From an uncultured Mycoplasma sp. (GTDB taxonomy: Bacteria; Bacillota_I; Bacilli_A; Mycoplasmatales; Mycoplasmoidaceae): a DNA stretch of 15,709 nucleotides. The position numbers were made by a program, and so were the translations under genes. Location of the stretch: contig CAMWHH010000004.1 of assembly GCA_947174035.1 (NCBI GenBank), positions 1-15,709 of the forward strand, read 5' to 3'. This document shows positions 8,828 through 15,709 of the stretch, piece after piece (the stretch's first letter is position 1; each line of letters begins with the position of its first letter). The notes beneath the pieces are model-generated. The model worked only from the letters and a program-made list of their open reading frames with translations. It searched no databases and was not told where the DNA came from.

Positions 8828-10282
8828 ATGAACAAGAAAAAAATATTAGAATCTGTGCTAGTTGGAACTTCAGCACTTGCAATAGGTGTGGGTGTTGGTG
8901 TCCCTGCTGCAATAGTTTCAAATCAACAATCTTCTAACATTGATATAAAAGACAATAATAAGGGCACTGAAACTCCAAGTGATGAAAATACAAATATTGA
9001 AACTCCAAGTGATGAAAAAGAAACTGAAAAACTTGCTAGTGCTCCACAGCAAGCAATTTATGAAGGAGTTATTAATTGGGGTGAAGCAAAAGACAAAGAT
9101 ACTTTAAATGATTATCTATACTCAAAATTTCATGAAGGAACTTCACAATCTTATGATGTGTTTAAAGATTTACTTGAAAACAATAGTGAGTTTGCAAATG
9201 TTAATATTGAATATGTAGAAAATTCAGCAAATTATGAAAGTAGTTCTTTTGAAATTAAAGTTACTCCAATCCAAGATTATTCTTGAAATGACAAAACAAA
9301 TGAATCTAAAAATATTTTAGTAGAAATACCAAATTTAGATAAAACTGAATGAACTTCAATTGTTCCACAAAGTTTATCTTATTCAGTAACAATTGATGGA
9401 AAAGATGTGAAAAACACTAGTCAGTTAAATACATATTTATCAAATAGTTTTAGTAGTTCAAATTTAAACTTAGATACAAAATTAGATGCTAAGTTAATTG
9501 ATAATTCAGCTTCTTTTGAAAACAAAAATTTTAAAGTTGCAGTTGCTCCAAAATCTGGATTTGCTTGAACTGATGGTTCATCTAAAGCAGTAGAAGTTAC
9601 AGTTAGTGTAAAAATTAGTGAATTAAAATATGATGCTGCTTCTATTTCAAATGATAACTATAAAGTTAGTCTTAATTTAAACCAAGTTTCAAATAGTAAA
9701 GCTTTTAATGAATATTTAATGAAAAATTTTAGAGCAATGGATTTAGAAAAATTTGCTTTATACAAAAATGTTGAAATTAAATATGTAGAAAATTCAGCAA
9801 GTTATGATGCAAACCAATTCAAAGTTTCTATTACTCCAGTTGCTGGACATGCTTTTAGTGATGATAAATCAATTGAACCAAGAATTAGAGTAGTAAATGG
9901 AGGATTAAACAAGGACTTTGCTAACTTTGATACTAAAACACTTGCACAAACTAGTGGTGTATTTAAAGATGCTCCTTATTTAATTGTTACAAATAATAAT
10001 GATGCTGCTATAACTTATTCAATTTCTAATTGATCTTATGATTGAGAATTTTATAGAAACTTAGAAGGATGAAGTACATACTGATGCATTTCAACAGACT
10101 CTGGGAAAACATGAGAAAGAGCTGGGTATGGTAAATCAGTAACAGTTAATAAAGCAATGCTTCCTGATTCTGGATTATTTTTAAGATATGAAATTGAAGC
10201 CAAAGAAACTGATGTCTCAGTTTTTGGTGAATCAGATTCATTTATTGCTTATCGTACACTTCCTATTAAAGTACTTAACTAA
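8828..10282 (+). CDS. Secreted or membrane-anchored protein with three tandem modules, P35-like, 484 aa
   Basis: The N-terminus has a basic start and one hydrophobic segment (about residues 9-30, SVLVGTSALAIGVGVGVPAA) with no cysteine, so it is not a lipoprotein. A linker follows (residues about 35-70) with a duplicated ETPSDE motif. Three tandem modules of about 95 residues come next. Each ends in a strand and Pro-aromatic pattern: FEIKVTP at 141, FKVAVAP at 235, FKVSITP at 331, followed by a Trp/Phe and an Asp/Ser-rich turn. Modules 1 and 3 share YVENSA. This pattern resembles the C-terminal part of the M. penetrans P35 surface lipoproteins, as I remember them. The last 80 or so residues form a distinct Trp-rich domain (WSYDWEFYRNLEGWSTYW). 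All but one Trp are TGA; the exception is TGG at 9077. It has its own promoter and a strong ribosome binding site. Function unknown; likely a surface antigen. Confidence 0.85.
8968..9018 (+). repeat. Tandem-spaced 21-bp direct repeat in the linker of the 484-aa protein
   Basis: The same 21 bases occur at 8968-8988 and 8998-9018, exactly 30 bases apart. They encode the two ETPSDE motifs in the acidic linker after the membrane segment. The in-frame 10-codon period means copy number could change by slippage without breaking the frame. Confidence 0.8.
9210..9800 (+). repeat. 21-bp identical block shared by modules 1 and 3 of the 484-aa protein
   Basis: Identical 21-base blocks sit at 9210-9230 and 9780-9800, 570 bases (190 codons, two modules) apart. 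Each encodes YVENSA in the same module position. Module 2 has the related IDNSASF at this place but a different DNA sequence, so modules 1 and 3 look more closely related to each other. Confidence 0.75.
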
Positions 10283-10283
10283 G

Positions 10284-10327
10284 AAAAATAACATTGATTT
10301 CTTTTTTGAAAAATCAATGTTATTTTT
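10284..10327. terminator. Bidirectional terminator between the 484-aa gene and glyA
   Basis: A perfect 17-bp inverted repeat (arms 10284-10300 and 10311-10327, 10-base loop) begins with an A run and ends with a T run. It fills almost the whole 45-base gap between the two convergent stop codons, and its right arm abuts the glyA stop (complement of 10328-10330). Confidence 0.88.
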
Positions 10328-11566
10328 TTAATATTTTAAGTTTTGATATATTGGAAATTTTTTAGTAATTTCATTAACTTCAGTTTTTATTTTTTTAATG
10401 ATTTTTTCATCACCTTGACTATTAATAATTTCATGAATTCAATTTGCAATTTTTTCAAATTCTTTTCTTTTAAATCCCCTAGTTGTCATTGCAGCTGAAC
10501 CTATTCTAATTCCAGAAGGAGTTTTTGCTGGGTTTTTATCATAAGGAATTAAATTTTTATTTACTACAATGTTTGCTTGTTCAAGTCATTTTTCTACTAA
10601 ATCACCTGTAATTTGTTTTGATGAAAATAAATCTATACTTAACAAGTGATTATCACTTCCATTTGCAACAATTTTATAACCCTTTTCTTTTAGTGAGTTA
10701 ACTAGTTGACTTGTGTTTTCAATAACATCTTTTATATAATTTTTAAAACTTGGTGTATCTGCTTCTTCAAAACAGATGTATTTAGCTGCAATTACATGCA
10801 TTAGTGGTCCGCCTTGTGTCCCTGGGAAAACAGCACTATTAATTTTTTTACTAAGTTCTTCATTGTTAGTTAAAACCAATCCACTTCTAGGTCCTCTTAA
10901 TGTTTTGTGAGTTGTTGTTGTTACAATATCTGCATAAGGGAAAGGATTCATGTGATAACCAGCTACTATTAAACCAGAAATGTGTGCAACATCTGCTAAT
11001 AAATATGCATTAACAGAATCTGCAATTTCTTTAAATTTTTTAAAGTCAATTTTTCTTGAATAGTTAGAAGCTCCACAAACAATTAATTTTGGTTTTATTT
11101 TATTTGCTTGTTCATAAATTGCTTGATAATCAATTTCATGAGTTAAAGGATTTACCCCATAGTGATAAGCTTCATAATTTTTACCTGATATACTAACTTT
11201 TGATCCATGTGATAGATGACCACCTTCATTTAATCCCATTGCTAAAATTTTGTCATTTGTTGAAAGTAAAGCCAAATATGCTGCAATATTTGCTTGTGTA
11301 CCAGAATGAGGTTGAACATTTGCAAAATTACAGTTAAAAATTTTTTTTGCTTTTTCTATTGCTAACTTTTCAATTTCATCAGCAAATTCACATCCAGCAT
11401 AATATCTTCTTGATGGATAACCTTCACAATATTTATTTGTAAAAATACTTCCAGTTGCTTCTAAGATATCTTCACTTACATAATTTTCAGATGCTATTAA
11501 ATCAATATATTGTTGCTGTCTGTTTAATTCCTTACTTAAAATTTGTTTTAAAACTGTATTTTTCAT
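10328..11566 (-). CDS. glyA: Serine hydroxymethyltransferase GlyA
   Basis: PLP enzyme that converts serine and THF to glycine and 5,10-methylene-THF, the main one-carbon source in mycoplasmas. The product is 412 aa, normal for the family. The active-site segment [14 protein letters not shown] contains the PLP lysine at residue 221. IASENYVS lies at residues 24-31, [13 protein letters not shown] at about 48-60, and HSGTQAN (the PLP phosphate region) at 87-93. The C-terminal third runs through two in-frame TGA Trp codons, which is why a standard-code reading appears to stop near 10586. The ATG at 11566 is preceded by GTGAGG, four bases away, as a modest ribosome binding site. The gene converges on the 484-aa protein gene and is divergent from the noncoding RNA and mnmA. 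Its product methylene-THF is also the donor used by MnmE-MnmG, whose MnmG half is encoded at the left end. Confidence 0.97.
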
Positions 11567-11752
11567 TTTTCCTCACTGTTAAATCTTTTATATTTCTATA
11601 CTTTGATTTTATAAATAAGGGTTAATTTTTAAAAAAATTTAGTATTTTTTATTAACTTTTTACTAAAAATGGACAAAAAAAGTCATTTTTTTGTAAAAAA
11701 ATGAAAAATTTTTTATTTTTTTTAGAATTTTTTGTTTTTTTATGCTCTAATA
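11567..11752. other. AT-rich divergent intergenic region upstream of glyA
   Basis: No open frame of note. The first part (to about 11620) is the glyA leader and holds several TATAAA-like boxes on the minus strand, none with a clear -35. From about 11620 to 11740 the sequence is dominated by T and A runs. A TATGCT box at 11741-11746 is a candidate -10 for the RNA that follows. Confidence 0.5.
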
Positions 11753-11753
11753 A

Positions 11754-11765
11754 TATTGCGCAATA
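11754..11765. repeat. 12-bp perfect palindrome at the 5' end of the noncoding RNA
   Basis: TATTGCGCAATA is its own reverse complement. Its left half, TATTGCGC, recurs at 11788-11795. GC-rich palindromes are rare in this background. In RNA the second copy can pair with 11758-11765; in DNA the palindrome could be a binding site for a dimeric regulator. Confidence 0.6.
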
Positions 11766-12207
11766 ATGTTAAATCATTTGAACTTGATATTGCGCTTTTC
11801 GCTAATTTTTATTTTTAGTCAAAAGAATAAAAAGCCTGGTCACCTGATAGCCTGGTGGGTGACAATTCTTGAGAATGAAAAAATAAAAAACAAGGTAGCG
11901 TAACAGAATAGCAATTCGCTGATTCTGTGTCGGGCAGTTTTGGTGTCATATAATAGTCACTGAAAATAGAACCTATTCTTGGCCGGATAAAGTTCTATTG
12001 GATGGGATTTAAAAATGGTAAGGGCCACCTGATGCGTTGTGATGTTATAGTTACTGAGTTTGGTATTGGTTTGTTTAAGAGAAAAGTTTCCCTTATTCAT
12101 AATACATGCTAAAAACTTATTGGTGAAATTTCAGCGATATCTTTTATTTAAAAGATTGGTATTGTGCACCGGTTACCTCAAAAGGGTAGCAAAAGTGAGT
12201 AGATTTT

Positions 12208-12236
12208 GAAGGACTCTTAGGGATAAAGAGTCCTTC
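12208..12236 (+). terminator. Intrinsic terminator of the noncoding RNA
   Basis: A perfect 11-bp stem with good GC content (arms 12208-12218 and 12226-12236, 7-base loop), followed at once by TTTTATTTT. It is the most GC-rich terminator in the window and separates the noncoding RNA from mnmA. Confidence 0.88.
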
Positions 12237-12253
12237 TTTTATTTTCTTCATAA

Positions 12254-13408
<1,155 letters not shown>

Positions 13409-13432
13409 AATAGTACTAATAGGAAATTATTT

Positions 13433-13462
13433 TTGAATTTTAAAAATATTAATAACTATAAT
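13433..13462 (+). promoter_or_regulatory. Promoter of the aldo/keto reductase-tyrS operon
   Basis: TTGAAT (13433-13438) and TATAAT (13457-13462) are separated by 18 bases. Predicted start is near 13469, giving a leader of about 36 bases to the ATG at 13505. The -10 box lies inside an AT-only inverted repeat. Confidence 0.5.
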
Positions 13463-13486
13463 TAAAATTATATTGTTAATATTTTT
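13442..13486 (+). terminator. AT-only inverted repeat after mnmA, possible terminator
   Basis: An 11-bp perfect outer stem (13442-13452 with 13476-13486) and a 7-bp inner stem (13457-13463 with 13466-13472) are joined by a 4/3 internal loop. The 3' arm ends in a T run. It could terminate mnmA, but it overlaps the -10 box of the next operon and has no GC pairs. Confidence 0.4.
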
Positions 13487-13494
13487 TATTCAAT

Positions 13495-13498
13495 GGAG
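13495..13498 (+). promoter_or_regulatory. Shine-Dalgarno GGAG that decides the start of the reductase
   Basis: GGAG lies six bases before the ATG at 13505 and overlaps an earlier in-frame ATG at 13493. The spacing favours 13505. The start at 13493 would have no ribosome binding site and would add only four residues. Confidence 0.6.
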
Positions 13499-13504
13499 CA
13501 AAAG

Positions 13505-14305
13505 ATGAAAAAAAGAATAGGTTATGGAACATTTCAAGTTCGTGATGTTAACATTTTAAAAGAATGTATAAAACAAGCAGTACTAAGTGGATATGATTTT
13601 ATTGATACTGCTCATGTTTATAGAAATGAAGAAGAAATTGGAAAAGCAATTAAAGAATTAGAAAAAGAAGGATTTAATCATAAAATCGTTATTCAAACAA
13701 AAGTATGACCACAATTTTATGATAATGTTAAAGATGCAATTTTATTATCTTGTCAAAAACTACAAGTAAAAAAATTAGATATGTGTTTATTACACAGAAG
13801 ACACTTTAATTTAAATATGGATATTTCTGCTTGAGAACAACTGATTCAGTGTAAAAAAGAAGGGTTAGTTGATGAAATTGGTGTTTCTAATTATGATAGA
13901 GATGCATTAGATATAATTTACCAAAGAACAAGAGTTTATCCTACTTCTAACCAAATTGAATTATCAGTAAATAACTATCGTGCTGATCGTGTTGCTTACA
14001 ATAATTCTAAAAATATTGAAATACAAGCTTGAAGCCCTTTAGGTGATATTGAAAATAATCAAAAAAATCCATTATTGATTGAAATGAGTAAAAAATATGG
14101 AACTGATGTTGCAGGAATTTTAATTGCTTTTATTGGAACATTAGGTCACAGTATAATTGTTAAAACAAGTTCAGTTCAAAGAGTTATTAATAATATAAAT
14201 TCATTTCAAATTAAATTAGATGACAAAGATGTTGAAGAACTAAAAAAATTAAATACTTTTAAAATCAAATTCTCTGAAGGTTTTGTATACGATCTTGAAG
14301 ACTAA
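13505..14305 (+). CDS. Aldo/keto reductase family oxidoreductase
   Basis: NAD(P)H-dependent TIM-barrel reductase of small carbonyl compounds; the physiological substrate is unknown. The product is 266 aa from the ATG at 13505 (270 aa from 13493), close to the 270-280 of bacterial members. The catalytic tetrad is visible: D34 and Y39 in FIDTAHVYRNE, K66 in QTKVW, H97 in LLHRR. GVSNY at about residues 126-130, AWSPLG and the cofactor-phosphate region IVKTSSVQRVINNINSF follow in the right order. Odd point: the usual HWP after the catalytic histidine is HRR here, which changes residues lining the substrate pocket. TGA encodes Trp (KVWP, SAWEQ, QAWSP). tyrS starts 15 bases downstream, so the two are probably co-transcribed. 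No functional link between them is evident. Confidence 0.9.
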
Positions 14306-14320
14306 TTAAGGTTTGTTAAA

Positions 14321-15553
14321 ATGAAAAAAAAGAATATTTTTGAATTTTTAAAAAAACGTGGGTATATTTACCAATGTTCTAATTTTGAAAATGTTGAAAA
14401 AGAACTTCAAAAAGGAATTTCTTTTTACATTGGTTTTGATCCAACTGCTGATAGTTTACATGTTGGCCACTTTTTAACAATGATGGCTATTAAACATCTA
14501 CAAGATGCTGGTAATAATCCGATTTTAGTAGTGGGTGGTGGAACAGGTTCTGTTGGTGACCCTTCTGGAAGAAGTGAAATTAGAAAACTTTTGGATAGAA
14601 AAACAATTGATCACAACTGTGAATGCTTAAAAAAACAAATGTCAAAGTTTGTTAGGTTTGAAGGTAAAAACAAAGCAATCATGCTTAACAATGCTGATTG
14701 ATTATTAAAAATTAACTGAATTGATTTTTTAAGAGAATTTGGTGTTTACTTTTCAGTTAATAAAATGTTGACAGCTGATGCTTTTAAAACAAGATTTGAA
14801 CAAGAGTCTGGACTTTCATTTTTAGAGTTTAACTACATGATTATGCAAGCTTATGATTTTTATTATCTAAATCAAAATTACAAAGTTGTTTTACAAATGG
14901 GTGGAAGTGATCAATGATCAAATATTTTAGCAGGTGCTGATTTAATTAGAAGAAAAGCAAACAGTGAAGCTTATGCTTTAACTTTAAATTTACTTACTAA
15001 ACACGATGGAACAAAAATGGGTAAGTCAGCAAGTGGTACTGTTTGATTAGACGCTAATAAAACTAGTCCATATGAGTTTTATCAATATTGATTAAATATT
15101 GATGATTTAGATGTTGAAAAATTATTGATGTTATTAACTGAAGTTGATGAATCTGTTATTGCAGATTTATGTAAAGAAAAAGGTAAAAAAATTGTTGAAG
15201 CAAAAAAAGTTCTAGCAGCTGAAGTTACTAAAATGATTCATGGCGAAAAAGAACTTGCAAAAGCAATTGAGCAATCAAAAGCAGCATTTGAAAATGTTGG
15301 GCAAAATTTACCAACTATTGAACTAAATAAATCAGATTTAGAAAAAGATAATTCAATTGCAAATATTTTAGTGTTAACTAAATTATCACCTTCAAAAGCT
15401 GAATCTAGAAGATTGATTAGTGGGAATGGAGTATCAGTTAATGATACAAAAATAACTGATGTTAATTCAAAAATTAGTGATTTAAAAATTGACCAAAACA
15501 ATTTTGTTATTCATAAAGGTAAAAAGAATCACCTTAGAGTTCTTGTTAAATAA
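14321..15553 (+). CDS. tyrS: Tyrosyl-tRNA synthetase TyrS
   Basis: Class I synthetase that charges tRNA-Tyr. The 410-aa product is typical of bacterial TyrRS. The first class I motif appears as HVGH at residues 47-50 within [11 protein letters not shown]. The KMSKS loop is KMGKS at 232-236, a common TyrRS variant. GGSDQW, the tyrosine and ATP site region, precedes it. The last 65 or so residues form an S4-type RNA-binding domain ([19 protein letters not shown]). In-frame TGA Trp codons occur at ADWLLKINWIDF, SDQWSN, TVWLD and YQYWLN. The start at 14321 follows a short AAGG about nine bases upstream and lies 15 bases after the reductase stop. The gene ends at a hairpin with a long T run. No T-box leader precedes it; the only upstream space is the short operon junction. 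Confidence 0.97.
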
Positions 15554-15561
15554 GAAAAATA

Positions 15562-15621
15562 AAATAGTTTCAAATTACATAGAATTGTAATGGAACTATT
15601 TTTTTTTTTTTTTTTTTTTTT
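15562..15621 (+). terminator. Terminator of the reductase-tyrS operon with 23-base T run
   Basis: Outer stem 15562-15569 with 15594-15601 and inner stem 15574-15579 with 15586-15591 form a long hairpin, broken by a small internal loop. It runs straight into 23 consecutive T (15599-15621). This is a strong intrinsic terminator. Confidence 0.88.
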
Positions 15622-15640
15622 AAAAAAAAATAAAAAAAAA
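15599..15640. repeat. Homopolymer cluster T23 followed by A9-T-A9
   Basis: Twenty-three T, then nine A, one T and nine A (15622-15640). Runs of this length are prone to slippage in replication. The T and A runs can also fold on each other. No gene start is recognisable in the remaining 70 bases to the window edge. Confidence 0.85.
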
Positions 15641-15709
15641 GGATAGCTTACAAATTTTTTATTAAGTTTTTTTACGTTATTTGGTAAATATATGTAGAAA
15701 AAGAAAAAT

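Larger units (their letters stand above)
11753..12241 (+). ncRNA. Large structured noncoding RNA, class not identified
   Basis: About 490 bases without a usable reading frame, visibly richer in G and C than the flanks, as stable RNA genes are in AT-rich mycoplasmas. Complementary arms in order: 11758-11765 with 11788-11795; 11839-11844 with 11858-11863; 11903-11912 with 11918-11928 (one bulge, 5-base loop); 11965-11972 with 11992-11999; 12017-12024 with 12090-12097 (two G-U pairs); 12139-12145 with 12150-12156. A strong terminator closes it. The plus strand is chosen from the terminator's T run and the upstream TATGCT. I do not see the RNase P RNA core GAGGAAAGTCC, the tmRNA tag or its tRNA-like ends, a group II domain V, or an SRP core. 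The length recalls the large ornate RNAs (ROOL, GOLLD, OLE), but I cannot confirm membership. Boundaries are approximate, and part of the 5' side could instead be a leader of mnmA. Confidence 0.7.

Noticed and set aside
292..10588. Apparent premature stops in mnmG, miaB, glyA, the surface proteins and others, suggesting pseudogenes
   Set aside because: All the breaks are TGA codons at positions where Trp fits. Reading TGA as Trp restores full-length, family-sized proteins.
11753..12241. RNase P RNA (rnpB), tmRNA or SRP RNA as identity of the noncoding RNA
   Set aside because: On either strand I find no GAGGAAAGTCC core, no tmRNA tag frame with tRNA-like CCA end, and no SRP tetraloop core. 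The ACAGAA at 11903 is part of a local hairpin and is not enough.

Overview
The window is AT-rich and comes from a Mollicute (Mycoplasma-like) chromosome. Every long reading frame stays open only if TGA is read as tryptophan, and tryptophan is written TGA almost everywhere. Coding density is high, surface proteins sit among housekeeping genes, and most genes lack a good Shine-Dalgarno sequence. A 484-aa protein with modules resembling the Mycoplasma penetrans P35 lipoproteins, together with a full-length miaB, makes me lean towards the M. penetrans / M. iowae (Malacoplasma) side. That placement is tentative.

Layout, left to right. (1) mnmG, a tRNA U34 modification gene, starts almost at the left edge with a -10 box only six bases before its ATG. 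(2) A 256-aa lipoprotein gene on the minus strand converges on mnmG and shares a perfect 19-bp hairpin terminator with it. (3) miaB, for tRNA A37 methylthiolation, diverges from the lipoprotein gene. (4) A 1412-aa surface protein has an N-terminal signal, a very long Asn/Ser/Thr-rich outside part ending in about six degenerate modules, one C-terminal membrane segment and a basic cytoplasmic tail. (5) A 484-aa secreted or anchored protein is built from three tandem modules of about 95 aa plus a Trp-rich C-terminal domain. It has the one textbook ribosome binding site in the window. (6) glyA on the minus strand converges on gene 5 and shares a 17-bp bidirectional terminator. (7) A stretch of about 490 bases without protein coding, richer in G+C than its surroundings and full of complementary arms, ends in a strong terminator. 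It looks like a large structured noncoding RNA that I cannot assign to a known class. (8) mnmA, for tRNA 2-thiouridine, has an extended -10 box so close to the ATG that its mRNA is probably leaderless. (9) An aldo/keto reductase gene and tyrS form a two-gene operon ending in a terminator with a 23-base T run.

Functional theme. MnmG and MnmA modify the same wobble uridine, MiaB modifies A37, and TyrRS charges a tRNA that reads UNN codons. GlyA makes 5,10-methylene-THF, the one-carbon donor used by MnmE-MnmG. The rest of the coding capacity is cell-surface material (lipoprotein, 1412-aa protein, 484-aa protein), typical of host-associated mycoplasmas. The least explained element is the RNA at about 11753-12241.
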